A stretch of 24,982 nt of DNA from Bacillota bacterium (GCA_023451395.1 JAEXZL010000081.1:1-24982), one strand, 5' to 3'. Positions 13,636 through 21,367 are shown, numbered from the stretch's first letter. A program made the numbers and translations. The notes: generated from the sequence alone by a model not told the origin.

Positions 13636-15993
13636 TTAATCCCAGAATTCTTTTAATACTTCCTTAAGTTCCCCGGTACTTTCCACCACATTATAAGGAA
13701 GCCATTCTGCAGGCATTAATGCTTCGTAGCTTTTTTGAAGATATCTATCATCTATAAGTAGCGCTGCCCCTTTATCCTTTTCTGTTCTTATTATTCTTCC
13801 TACACCTTGAAGCACCTTGTTCATCCCTGGATACATGTAGGAAAACTCATAGCCTCTTCGTTTTTCCCTCTGAAAGTAATCCCTTATTATATTTCTTTCT
13901 AGTCCAAGCTGCGGAAGTCCTACCCCCACCACAACAACTCCTATGAGTCTATCTCCCGTTAAATCAATTCCTTCAGAGAAAATTCCTCCTAATACACAAA
14001 ATCCAACCAGTGTCTCAGGGTTATTCTCCTTAAAGGATCTTAAAAAGCTTTCTCTCTCCTCTTCCTTCATCTCCTCCTGCTGAATAAGAAGGTTTATATC
14101 ATTAAAACATTCTGCAAATCGTCTGCTTATTTCCTTAAGATATGCATGAGAAGGAAAGAAAATCATATAATTGCCTTTTTGCCCATTTATAAAGGTGTAT
14201 ATGTATTCTAGCACTCTATCATAGGTCATTTCTCTATCCTTATATTTAGTGGATATAGGTGCAATATTTATGCTTATATTTTCCTTAGGAAAGGGTGATG
14301 GGAGCTTCATTCTGTAATCTTCCTGCTCTCCTCCTAATATCTCCTGAAAATAATTTATAGGAGCAAGAGTTGCAGAGAAGATTATTTCTCCTCGAGCCCT
14401 TTTCATGGCATCTCTTAGATTTTTGGAAGGGTCTAGGCAAAAGATCTTAAGACGGACCTCCCTGTTAGATATATCTACATAGCTGACATAATGCTCATCA
14501 TAAAGCTCAGAAATATTTACAAAGGCATTTACCTTAAAGAATATATCCAAAAGCTCCTCATAACCTTCTGTATTTTGATTTATAGATAAATATTCCTCTG
14601 CCTCCTTTTGAAAAAACCTTAAAGGCTTATAAATATCCTTGATCTCCCCCTGACTTATGAGGAAGCTTTCTCCTCCCTCTTCACAGAGGTGTCTTAGTTC
14701 TATAAAATAAGAATTAATGTCGCTTACAGCCTTATATAGCTTTGGTGCCTTTCCCTTCATAAGCTTTTTTACCTTTAAAAAGTCACTCTTTATAAGCTCT
14801 GAAGAAAACATCTCTCTAGCCCTATCCACAAGATTATGAGCCTCATCTATTAAGAAGACATAATTATCCTTAGAGGATACTTGCTGAAAGAATCTCTTTA
14901 AATAGACTCTTGGATCAAAGGCGTAGTTGTAATCACAGATAACACAATCTGACCATAGAGCTAAATCCAGTGAAAATTCAAAAGGACATACCCTATGCTT
15001 TTCGGCATATTCTTCAATTATTTCCCGGGTAAAATAGTTTTCTGTAGTTATAAGGTCAAATAAGGCAGTATTAACTCTATTAAAGTGTCCATCAGCATAT
15101 GGACAGCTTTCAGGGCTGCAGCCTTCACCGCTGCAAAAGCATATTTTATCCTTGGCAGTAAGGCTCAAAACCTTCATACTTAAACCCTGTTCTCTAAGCT
15201 TTTGAAAGGCCTCCTCTGCAACACTTCTGGTTATAGTTTTTGCTGTCAAATAAAATATCTTACTAACCTTTCCCTCCCCCATAGCTTTTACCGCAGGAAA
15301 TATGGTAGATATTGTTTTACCAATACCCGTTGGAGCCTGAACGAAGAGCCTCTTGCCCTCCTTTAAGGTTCCATAGGAAGCTACAGCCAACTCTCTCTGA
15401 CCCTTCCTATAATAAGGAAAAGGAAAATCCGTTTTAGAAATGGAAGCATCTCTTTCCTGTTCCCATTTATATGTGTTTTCAGCCCATATATAGTACTTAT
15501 CTAAAATGTCAAAGAAAAAATCCTGAAGCTCTTCTTTTTTATAAACTTTTAAGAAGTCTTTAACCTCTTCTGTAACAAGGGAAAAATATCTAAGCATAAC
15601 AGAAATCTCTGTAAGTCCCTCATCATCACAGTACATATAAGCATAGCATTTTGCCTGAGCCCAGTGGAGCTTATTATAATCCTCATTAATAGTTGAAAGC
15701 TCTCTGTTTGTACTCTTTATTTCTTCAATAATTTTTCTTCCATCTTCCTCTATTAATCCATCTATTCTACCTTCTACAACAATATTCAGGTTCTTATAAG
15801 GGATTCTTTTCTTTATGTAAACCTCTGGAGTGTACTTTGGGAATTTCTCACTATTTATCTTCTGAAGCTTCTGGTGAGCCTTAGTTCCATCTAAAGCTCT
15901 TTTTGAGCTCATAAAACCACTGTCAATGCTTCCTTCCCTTAAAATAAACTCTATTAAATTTCTTACAGAGATATTAATTTCTCTTTCTGACAT
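13636..15993 (-). CDS. Rad3/DinG-type DNA helicase with N-terminal RecB-like nuclease domain
   Basis: 785 residues, two modules. Residues ~1-170 look like a PD-(D/E)XK nuclease: AH at 39-40, Asp78 in VEGRIDG, Glu91-Ile-Lys93 in IIEEIKS, and Gln113/Tyr117 in WAQAKCYAYMY, the Q-x3-Y motif of RecB/Cas4 nucleases. Residues ~195-785 are an XPD/DinG superfamily 2 helicase: Walker A APTGIGKT at 220-227, DEAH at 383-386, motif V-like EGIDLTGDRLIGVV, and motif VI QGVGRIIR from 729. Cysteines 285, 287, 292, 297, 336, 350 and 353 lie between motifs Ia and II, where XPD proteins hold a 4Fe-4S cluster. It probably unwinds and trims DNA in repair. ATG at 15993 has GAGG 7 nt upstream. There are no CRISPR or defence genes beside it, so a housekeeping repair role is more likely. 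Nuclease activity is inferred from motifs alone. Confidence 0.87.
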   Translation of the reverse strand: MSEREINISVRNLIEFILREGSIDSGFMSSKRALDGTKAHQKLQKINSEKFPKYTPEVYIKKRIPYKNLNIVVEGRIDGLIEEDGRKIIEEIKSTNRELSTINEDYNKLHWAQAKCYAYMYCDDEGLTEISVMLRYFSLVTEEVKDFLKVYKKEELQDFFFDILDKYYIWAENTYKWEQERDASISKTDFPFPYYRKGQRELAVASYGTLKEGKRLFVQAPTGIGKTISTIFPAVKAMGEGKVSKIFYLTAKTITRSVAEEAFQKLREQGLSMKVLSLTAKDKICFCSGEGCSPESCPYADGHFNRVNTALFDLITTENYFTREIIEEYAEKHRVCPFEFSLDLALWSDCVICDYNYAFDPRVYLKRFFQQVSSKDNYVFLIDEAHNLVDRAREMFSSELIKSDFLKVKKLMKGKAPKLYKAVSDINSYFIELRHLCEEGGESFLISQGEIKDIYKPLRFFQKEAEEYLSINQNTEGYEELLDIFFKVNAFVNISELYDEHYVSYVDISNREVRLKIFCLDPSKNLRDAMKRARGEIIFSATLAPINYFQEILGGEQEDYRMKLPSPFPKENISINIAPISTKYKDREMTYDRVLEYIYTFINGQKGNYMIFFPSHAYLKEISRRFAECFNDINLLIQQEEMKEEERESFLRSFKENNPETLVGFCVLGGIFSEGIDLTGDRLIGVVVVGVGLPQLGLERNIIRDYFQREKRRGYEFSYMYPGMNKVLQGVGRIIRTEKDKGAALLIDDRYLQKSYEALMPAEWLPYNVVESTGELKEVLKEFWD

Positions 15994-16094
15994 ATGAAAA
16001 CCTCATTTTTATTTTTAATATAATAATTATTATTTCATATTAAGAGCAGAATTACAAAGGATACTAGTGGCATTAAAAGACCATTAAGACAAAA

Positions 16095-16137
16095 AAATCC
16101 CCTAGAAGAATAATCATCATTACTTACTAGGGGATTT
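16095..16137 (-). terminator. Terminator of the yvrJ-like gene
   Basis: An 11-bp perfect stem (16127-16137 with 16095-16105, core CTAGGGGATTT) with a 21-nt loop is followed on the minus strand by an uninterrupted T-run (16097-16091, partly inside the stem), 16 nt after the gene's stop. Confidence 0.85.
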
Positions 16138-16152
16138 AAACTTTTCTTATCC

Positions 16153-16311
16153 TTATTTATACTCTTTTTCATTTATAGCGTTCATTATTTTGGATAGGTC
16201 ATTAATACTGTAGGTAAGGGCTTCAAGCTTCTGCTCTATCCTAACTAATAGGTATAATGAAACGGCTATAGGAAAACCAACATTTCCTATTAAATTAACT
16301 ATAGGCTCCAC
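16153..16311 (-). CDS. YvrJ family small protein
   Basis: A 52-residue protein, MEPIVNLIGNVGFPIAVSLY followed by LLVRIEQKLEALTYSINDLS and a charged tail ending EKEYK. One N-terminal hydrophobic helix is followed by an amphipathic helix, the pattern and wording of the YvrJ family in spore-forming Firmicutes, whose function is unknown. The start is GTG at 16311 with AAGGGAG 11 nt upstream; an in-frame TGA 6 nt before it excludes a longer form. It lies 78 nt below the DUF1836 gene on the same strand and ends at its own terminator. It is short but well supported by family resemblance, SD and terminator. Confidence 0.85.
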   Translation of the reverse strand: MEPIVNLIGNVGFPIAVSLYLLVRIEQKLEALTYSINDLSKIMNAINEKEYK

Positions 16312-16389
16312 GAATGATCACACTCCCTTCACCTAATAGTTATGTATTAATCATAAGTTTTCCACAAGAAAAAATAAATTTTAATAAAC

Positions 16390-16980
16390 TTATTCCTGAT
16401 ATTCCTTTACAATCTTCTGTACGAGCTTCTTTATTATACTTGCCTGAGATATTAAAGCCATTACCGTTAAAAATACCCTTATTCTCTCTCTATCCTCTTC
16501 CTCAAGCTTTAGATCCTCAATTATACCACAAAGTTTTTTATCTAAAGAAAAAGGGCTTCCTATAAACTCTGGTATGCTATCAGAGTAAATATCAGAAAAG
16601 GCTTTGTAGGCTTCTTCCCAAGAAATTATATCATCTTCTCTGTTATTTATTCCATTAAAAGCTAATCTGAAAACCTTTCTTATTTCTTCAGTGGTAAGTA
16701 CAGGTCGCATATAGCTTAGAAGAACTAGCTGCACTAAATGTAGCTTAGTGTATCCCCTCTTCTTACCATCCTCAGGTTTCGTAATAATTTCACTTTTAAT
16801 ATAATTCTGAACAATATTATTTGTATATTTTTCTTCTGTGAATTTGTCATTTAAATAATCAATAACCTGCGAAAGAAACAGATCGTACCTAGGCAAATCA
16901 TCATAGGGTACAATATTATGTGCTGATATTTCCTCTGCCAGAGATAATAAGTCATTCATATTGCAGTTATCCATAGCCAT
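16390..16980 (-). CDS. DUF1836 domain protein (putative MerR-like DNA-binding)
   Basis: A 196-residue soluble protein. The pattern LPRYDLFLSQVIDYLNDKF, NNIVQNYIKSEIITKPEDGKKRGYTKLHLVQLVLLSYMRPVLTTEEIRKVF matches DUF1836. Its N-terminal half resembles the winged-helix HTH of MerR proteins (a recognition turn, then a Y-T/S-x-x-H-L step and a helix-rich tail), so it may be a regulator, though no target is known. ATG at 16980 has GGAGG 6 nt upstream; a second ATG two codons on is less well spaced. The promoter TTGATA-N17-TATAAT is at 17056-17028. It probably shares a transcript with the yvrJ-like gene. Confidence 0.8.
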   Translation of the reverse strand: MAMDNCNMNDLLSLAEEISAHNIVPYDDLPRYDLFLSQVIDYLNDKFTEEKYTNNIVQNYIKSEIITKPEDGKKRGYTKLHLVQLVLLSYMRPVLTTEEIRKVFRLAFNGINNREDDIISWEEAYKAFSDIYSDSIPEFIGSPFSLDKKLCGIIEDLKLEEEDRERIRVFLTVMALISQASIIKKLVQKIVKEYQE

Positions 16981-17027
16981 AACAAGCCTCCTTAGGTCCT
17001 TTATTAATGCTTTTAGGTTCGAATATA

Positions 17028-17056
17028 ATTATACTGTACAAAAAACCCTTTATCAA
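17028..17056 (-). promoter_or_regulatory. SigA-type promoter of the DUF1836 gene
   Basis: Minus strand TTGATA (17056-17051), 17-bp spacer, TATAAT (17033-17028). It is about 50 bp upstream of the DUF1836 start codon. Confidence 0.8.
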
Positions 17057-17149
17057 GTATACAATACCACATAATAGAATATTCATAGTCATTTTTTGTT
17101 TTATTGAAAATTTATTTAAAAATAATAATTATTATGAAAATATCCATAG

Positions 17150-17374
17150 TTATCAACAAAAATTGTACTTTTATCCACAAAATATGTTGATAACTCTCTG
17201 AATAACCTACAACACTTTCACTTTTTACTCAAAATAATTAACATTATCCACAGGCACCTTGTTGAAAACTTGTTAACGATCTGTGGAATAGTAGCTTTTT
17301 ATCAACATTTTACGAACATTATCGTATATTTTATGTTAATAGATTAATTTTAATTCGGATATATCTGTGGAAAA
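17150..17374. promoter_or_regulatory. DnaA-box cluster in a 958-bp gene-free region
   Basis: Boxes by TTATCCACA consensus: two perfect on the plus strand (17171-17179, 17244-17252); TTATCAACA with one mismatch at 17150-17158 and 17299-17307 (plus) and 17185-17193 (minus); TTTTCCACA at 17366-17374 (minus); weaker ones at 17260-17268 and 17282-17290 (minus). A further weak box lies at 17468-17476. That is eight in 225 bp on both strands. Very AT-rich DNA follows (17381-17660). This looks like an origin-type or DnaA-titration region. No dnaA, dnaN or rpmH is beside it, so it is not the standard clostridial oriC context. Confidence 0.75.
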
Positions 17375-17595
17375 AAACTCGCCTTATGTAGAATAAACTT
17401 ATTTATATTATACATCCTGCGATAATAATTAGCTATAAAATATTTCTATATATTACCATATAGGCTATCTTCCACAAACTTTTCGTACAAACCTTATTTT
17501 TAATTCACCTTATTTAAAATATTTGAAAATATATATACAGAAGTCTCACCTCTCACTTTACATAAATGTAATATAAAGGATTTAGAAAATGATTC

Positions 17596-17602
17596 TTCGA
17601 CA
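17596..17602 (-). promoter_or_regulatory. Spo0A box
   Basis: TTCGACA, the exact complement of the 0A box TGTCGAA, about 180 bp upstream of abrB promoter P1. A single heptamer could occur by chance, but a second one lies at the abrB start site. Confidence 0.45.
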
Positions 17603-17714
17603 ATTATTATAGACAACCCCCAATTTATTACTATTTTATTTATGGTTTGTATCTTTTTAATTACTAGAGTAAATAATCATTATTTTTTACAATAATAGGG
17701 ATATATAATTCTAA

Positions 17715-17736
17715 AACCCTTGATAAATCAAGGGTT
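17715..17736. repeat. 9-bp inverted repeat upstream of the abrB promoters
   Basis: AACCCTTGA-TAAA-TCAAGGGTT at 17715-17736, about 40 bp upstream of promoter P1. Only a short T-run follows on the minus strand and none on the plus strand, so it is an operator or weak hairpin rather than a clear terminator. Confidence 0.45.
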
Positions 17737-17776
17737 CTAAGAAGTTGCTACTTTTTATAGTTTTACACTTTTTTTA

Positions 17777-17805
17777 TTGACTTTTCTAATATATGGTAGT
17801 ATAGT
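17777..17805 (+). promoter_or_regulatory. abrB promoter P1
   Basis: TTGACT (17777-17782), 17-bp spacer, TATAGT (17800-17805): a good SigA-type promoter about 130 bp before the abrB start. Confidence 0.75.
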
Positions 17806-17866
17806 AAGATTATAAAGCTTATAAGTTGCAAAATAATGCAAGATTAAAAAAAATTCAAAGAATAGT

Positions 17867-17914
17867 TTGACTGTTTATTACAAATTTGTTATAATAATAT
17901 AAACCAATGTCGAA
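17867..17914 (+). promoter_or_regulatory. abrB promoter P2 with Spo0A box at the start site
   Basis: TTGACT (17867-17872), 17-bp spacer, TATAAT (17890-17895), predicted start near 17902. A perfect 0A box TGTCGAA lies at 17908-17914, just downstream. In B. subtilis abrB also has two promoters and is repressed by phosphorylated Spo0A from downstream 0A boxes. Confidence 0.8.
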
Positions 17915-17938
17915 TATTGCAAAAAGGAGTGGTAGTGT

Positions 17939-18184
17939 ATGAAGTCTACAGGTGTTGTAAGAAGAGTTGATGAACTAGGAAGAATAGTGATTCCAATAGA
18001 ATTAAGGAGAACACTAGACATTGCTGAAAAGGATGCATTAGAAATCTACGTTGATGGTGAGCAAATCATATTAAAGAAGTATGAACCTGCTTGCATTTTC
18101 TGTGGAGATGCAAGAGATGTTATTAACTATAAAGGTAAGAACATCTGCAAAAATTGCTTAGCTGAAATGAAAAATGACAAATAA
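17939..18184 (+). CDS. abrB: AbrB family transition-state regulator (clostridial type)
   Basis: An 81-residue DNA-binding protein. Residues 1-50 are the swapped-hairpin AbrB/MazE domain (STGVVRRVDELGRIVIPIEL, then LEIYVDGEQIILKKYEP). Residues 52-73 carry Cys52, 55, 70 and 73 as two CxxC pairs, a zinc-ribbon-like tail found in clostridial AbrB proteins and absent from B. subtilis AbrB. AbrB proteins repress stationary-phase, sporulation and, in solventogenic clostridia, solvent genes during growth. ATG at 17939 has AAGGAG about 9 nt upstream. Tandem promoters and a Spo0A box precede it and an intrinsic terminator follows. The convergent rsmI and trmN6 repeat the Bacillus yabB-yabC-abrB linkage. 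Confidence 0.93.
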   Translation: MKSTGVVRRVDELGRIVIPIELRRTLDIAEKDALEIYVDGEQIILKKYEPACIFCGDARDVINYKGKNICKNCLAEMKNDK

Positions 18185-18197
18185 TTTATAGCAAAAA

Positions 18198-18228
18198 AGC
18201 ACTCTCAATTAGGAGTGCTCTTTCTTTT
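18198..18228 (+). terminator. Intrinsic terminator of abrB
   Basis: A 7-bp stem AGCACTC / GAGTGCT (18198-18204 and 18213-18219), 8-nt loop, then CTTTCTTTTT. A run of A residues on the left makes it usable from the convergent rsmI side as well. Confidence 0.85.
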
Positions 18229-18256
18229 TATATCATTTTTTCTTTTAAAGATATAA

Positions 18257-19096
18257 TCAAAGCTCTAAAGAATATTTATAAACCTCGGATTTAGGCATTT
18301 CCCTGTCCTTAGCCACTTGTTTTATAGCCTCCTTTTTTACCATACCTTCTTTAATATAGAAGCTAATATGCTCCTCAATGGACATGTTTTCCCAAAGAGC
18401 AGCTTCTTCCCTCTTAATCTCCTCTAGGCTTTTACCTTCAATAACTAGTACATACTCTCCTCTAGGTTCATTATTCTTATAATATTCTATAGCTTCTTCT
18501 AAAGGTAATCGGATTATTTCCTCATGAAGCTTTGTAAGCTCTCTACATAGAGATATTTTTCTATTACCAAGCTCCTCTCTAAGAAAGGCTAAGGTATCCC
18601 TCAATCTATGAGGTGCCTCATAGATTATTAAGGTTTCTCTCCGATCCTTAAGCTCCAGAGCTATAGGTTTTCTCTCTTTATTCTCCCTAGGAAGAAAACC
18701 TCTAAAAAGAAACTTTGTTGTATCTAAACCTGAGTATACAAGAGCTGTAGTTATTGCTGTAGCACCAGGTAATACCTCAAAAGGAAGGTTATTATCTATA
18801 CATTCTGAAACTATTACAGCTCCAGGATCCGATATTCCAGGTGTTCCAGCATCCGTTATAAGGGCTATATTTTCACCCCTTTGCAATCTTTCAGCTATAG
18901 AAGAACTTTTTTCTCTTTCATTGTGCTGATGATAGCTCATAAGAGGCTTTTTAATATGATAATGATTTAATAGCTTAAGACTCTGTCTGGTATCCTCAGC
19001 TAATATTAGATCCGCCTCTTTCAAAACCTCTAGAGCTCTCAAGGTAATATCTTTAAGATTTCCAATGGGAGTAGGTACAAGATAAAGCTTACCCAT
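18257..19096 (-). CDS. rsmI: 16S rRNA (cytidine1402-2'-O)-methyltransferase
   Basis: This 279-residue tetrapyrrole-methylase-fold enzyme methylates the ribose of C1402 in 16S rRNA with S-adenosylmethionine. It opens with LYLVPTPIGNLKDITLRALE, followed by LILAEDTRQSLKLLNHY, SYHQHNE, the glycine-rich ALITDAGTPGISDPGAV near 79-95, LPGATAITTALVYSG, FLFRGFLPRENKER and YEAPHRLRDTL. All of these are RsmI hallmarks, and the length is normal. ATG at 19096 has GGAGGG 7 nt upstream. It starts 26 nt after the trmN6-like stop, so the two are probably cotranscribed. Confidence 0.96.
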   Translation of the reverse strand: MGKLYLVPTPIGNLKDITLRALEVLKEADLILAEDTRQSLKLLNHYHIKKPLMSYHQHNEREKSSSIAERLQRGENIALITDAGTPGISDPGAVIVSECIDNNLPFEVLPGATAITTALVYSGLDTTKFLFRGFLPRENKERKPIALELKDRRETLIIYEAPHRLRDTLAFLREELGNRKISLCRELTKLHEEIIRLPLEEAIEYYKNNEPRGEYVLVIEGKSLEEIKREEAALWENMSIEEHISFYIKEGMVKKEAIKQVAKDREMPKSEVYKYSLEL

Positions 19097-19122
19097 AAAT
19101 ATCCCTCCTAGTAAAATATTCT

Positions 19123-19884
19123 TTAAATTCTTCCATATATCCTATCTATTTCTTCACTATATCCGCCTTCATCCTTATAAACATATAAAGGAGGAAGAAA
19201 TTTTAAAAATTCTCCTCCATCTCTCTGACCTTCTATAAGAACGATATTAGGAGCCTTCTTCGTATTAGGATGTACCAATTGGATGGTCTTTGGCTCTATT
19301 TTGTATTTTCTCATAAGGCATAATATGTCTGCCAGTCTTTCAGGACGATGAACCATAAATAATCTGCCATTATCCTTTAAAAGAACTCTAGCAGCATAGA
19401 TAACATCCTCTAAAGTACAGAGGATCTCATGACGGGCTATGGCGTTTTTGTCCTGAGGATTTAGCAATCCTGATCCTTTTAATTTATAAGGAGGATTTAC
19501 TGTTACCACATCAGCCTTATTAAGGGTTTTTAATAAACTTATATCCTTTAAGTCTCCATTTATAAAATTAATTTTTTCTTCTAGATTATTAAGAAGAGTA
19601 CTTCTTTTAGCCATTTCTACCATGTCCTGCTGCACTTCCAGCCCCAAAAGGCTTTTAGGTTCCATTTTCCCTTCTATTATAAAGGGGATTATCCCTGTAC
19701 CTGAGCATAAATCTATCACATTACTGCTTCTTTTCACTTTAGCAAAGTTAGCTAATAATACAGCATCCACCCCAAAACGAAACCCCTCTTTTTTTTGAAT
19801 AAGTTTAAGATTTTTAAGCTGTAAATCCTCCAGACTTTCATCTTCTTTAAGATATTCACTGTAACCCTTATGTATTTCCTGCAT
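19123..19884 (-). CDS. tRNA1(Val) (adenine37-N6)-methyltransferase-like protein (TrmN6/YabB)
   Basis: A 253-residue class I methyltransferase. It has an N-terminal FRFGVDAVLLANFAKV block typical of the TrmN6/YfiC family, motif I VIDLCSGTGIIPFI near 58, and the catalytic NPPY (near 130) that marks N6-adenine or amino methylation. The later GRLFMVHRPERLADIL segment also fits the family. ATG at 19884 has AAAGGATG 8 nt upstream. Its place next to rsmI and abrB matches B. subtilis yabB, which supports the assignment. The RNA substrate is inferred from family. Confidence 0.88.
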   Translation of the reverse strand: MQEIHKGYSEYLKEDESLEDLQLKNLKLIQKKEGFRFGVDAVLLANFAKVKRSSNVIDLCSGTGIIPFIIEGKMEPKSLLGLEVQQDMVEMAKRSTLLNNLEEKINFINGDLKDISLLKTLNKADVVTVNPPYKLKGSGLLNPQDKNAIARHEILCTLEDVIYAARVLLKDNGRLFMVHRPERLADILCLMRKYKIEPKTIQLVHPNTKKAPNIVLIEGQRDGGEFLKFLPPLYVYKDEGGYSEEIDRIYGRI

Positions 19885-19963
19885 ATAATTAACATCCTTT
19901 TATTATGATTAAGCTTATTTTTAGCTTTACTTGCATAATATCATAAAATCTTATTATAACAAA

Positions 19964-20004
19964 GAAAAAAAGTCCTATCTAATTTCTCCAAATTAAATAG
20001 GACT
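19964..20004 (-). terminator. Terminator after the first NlpC/P60 gene
   Basis: Arms 19971-19985 and 19990-20004 form a 15-bp stem with one mismatch and a 4-nt loop. On the minus strand it is followed by TTTTTTCTTT. It lies 80 nt past the stop at 20084. Confidence 0.85.
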
Positions 20005-20083
20005 TTCTTTCACTTATAAACGTATTAATATACGTGATATAAAGTAAGCCGCTAAGCTGTTATTTGCTATTAACTATTACTTC

Positions 20084-21286
20084 TTAGTTCAATATTCTTC
20101 TTGCAGCATAGAATTTATATACAGAAGAAACCTTAACTACGTCCCCAGTATGAGGAGAATGAATAAACTTATTGTTTCCAATATATATACCTACATGTCC
20201 TGCATGAGTAAATATTAAATCTCCAGGCTGCATTTCAGCTCTTGAAACCTTTCTGCCTGCATTTATCTGAGCTCCAGTAGTACGGCCTATACTATAGCCG
20301 AAATGTTTGAACACATACTGGGTAAAGCCAGAACAGTCAAAGCCCTTTGGAGTTGTTCCACCCCATACATAAGGTGTTCCCAAGAATTGATAAGCATAAT
20401 TAATAAGTGAACTTGCACTTGCAGATGGAGCTCCTTCGCCTCTAGAAGTTGTTGAAGCCGGCGCTTGAAGTTCTGTTATCTTGTTAGTTCCTTTGTTAAT
20501 AGCTGCTTCTACCTTTTTATCTATATTAGGTGATACTATCTGGTTTCTTAATCCAACCAGTGTATTTACAGAATTTCTTATGTCTGAAATATTGTTGCTG
20601 TTATTTATGACACTGATAGGATATTCTACTATGGACCACTCTCTATCATCTAAGCTTACTTGTATCTTTGATCTTTCAGCCTTAGCCTCTGCCACTACAG
20701 CATTCTGAGCTGTTTGTTTTACATCAAGTTCAGCAAGCTTAGTTTGGTTTACAGCTTGTAAACCTTCCACTGCCCTTACCTGAGTATCAAGCTCAGCAAC
20801 CTTATTATCAAGCTCTGCCTTTTTTTCATTAAGCTCAGCAATAATTCTCTGGTCCATATCCATCAATTTGCCTATAGCTTGTATTCTTGAAATAAAATCA
20901 CTGAAGCCTTCTGCTTCAAAAATTAGAGAAAGATAAGAAGTTTGTCCTCCTGTTTTATAGAAAGTTCTCATCTTTGCATCATATAAATCTTGCTTTGCTT
21001 TAAGTTCTGCTTTTGCTACTTCTATAGCCTGCTGAGTTTCAGTAATCTTTACCTGAAGTGCTGCTATTTCATTGTTATTCTGCTCAATAGCATCTTTTAC
21101 AGAACCAATTTCTTCATCTAAAACATAGAGCTGCTCTTCCAAGGCTGCAATTTTGTCTTCAATAGCATCGTACTCATTTCTACTCTGTTGTATTTGCTCT
21201 TGTGTATAAGGCTCAGCAAATACTACAGCCCCCTGTCCCATAATGACAGACGCTGCAATAACAACCGCAATAACCTTTTTATTCAT
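20084..21286 (-). CDS. Secreted coiled-coil NlpC/P60 peptidoglycan endopeptidase 1 (CwlO-like)
   Basis: 400 residues. A signal peptide (MNKKVIAVVIAASVIM, cleavage after VVFA at 24) precedes a long coiled coil (about 28-230, heptads of E/Q/L/A with a TSYLSLIFEAEGFSDFI block). A linker and a C-terminal NlpC/P60 domain (about 290-400) follow, with catalytic Cys318 in FDCSGF, His364 in GHVGIYIG and third residue His376 in FIHSPHTG. By family it cuts the D-Glu-diaminopimelate bond in stem peptides and acts outside the membrane in elongation. The reading frame extends to 21400, but that part overlaps the promoter; ATG 21286 begins a normal signal peptide. Nearby SD strength is poor (GAGG, 11 nt); see the leader entry. 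It is a paralogue of the gene upstream at 21649-22932. Confidence 0.93.
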   Translation of the reverse strand: MNKKVIAVVIAASVIMGQGAVVFAEPYTQEQIQQSRNEYDAIEDKIAALEEQLYVLDEEIGSVKDAIEQNNNEIAALQVKITETQQAIEVAKAELKAKQDLYDAKMRTFYKTGGQTSYLSLIFEAEGFSDFISRIQAIGKLMDMDQRIIAELNEKKAELDNKVAELDTQVRAVEGLQAVNQTKLAELDVKQTAQNAVVAEAKAERSKIQVSLDDREWSIVEYPISVINNSNNISDIRNSVNTLVGLRNQIVSPNIDKKVEAAINKGTNKITELQAPASTTSRGEGAPSASASSLINYAYQFLGTPYVWGGTTPKGFDCSGFTQYVFKHFGYSIGRTTGAQINAGRKVSRAEMQPGDLIFTHAGHVGIYIGNNKFIHSPHTGDVVKVSSVYKFYAARRILN

Positions 21287-21338
21287 GCGTCTATTTGCCT
21301 CGAAAAAACTTTTAGGTCGAGGCCGCCTCCTTCCCCCA
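21284..21338 (-). promoter_or_regulatory. Leader with SD 39 nt upstream of the start and an intervening hairpin
   Basis: On the minus strand a strong GAAGGAGG ends 39 nt before ATG 21286. Between them GCCTCGA (near 21323) can pair with TCGAGGC (near 21298) in a 7-bp stem. Folding would bring the distant SD to about 12 nt from the ATG, while hiding the weak GAGG close to it. The G+C-rich segment stands out from its surroundings. Confidence 0.5.
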
Positions 21339-21367
21339 CATTTATTATTGTAATAGCCGACAAAGTA

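Noticed and set aside
13636..15993. Cas4-linked CRISPR or defence helicase
   Set aside because: The nuclease domain resembles RecB/Cas4, but no cas, restriction or phage genes are nearby; a repair role is simpler.
17007..17201. Rightward 64-codon open frame
   Set aside because: It overlaps the DUF1836 promoter and the DnaA boxes, has no SD and low-complexity AT-driven composition.
17150..17476. The chromosomal oriC itself
   Set aside because: Boxes fit, but dnaA, dnaN and rpmH are absent on both sides; kept as a DnaA-box cluster of unknown role.
21283..21342. Upstream ORF from GTG overlapping the NlpC/P60 start by ATGA
   Set aside because: No SD precedes the GTG; the G-rich start is itself the SD region.
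21284..21361. c-di-AMP (ydaO-type) riboswitch upstream of the NlpC/P60 gene
   Set aside because: The leader is only about 75 nt and lacks the conserved ydaO core; only a simple hairpin is seen.
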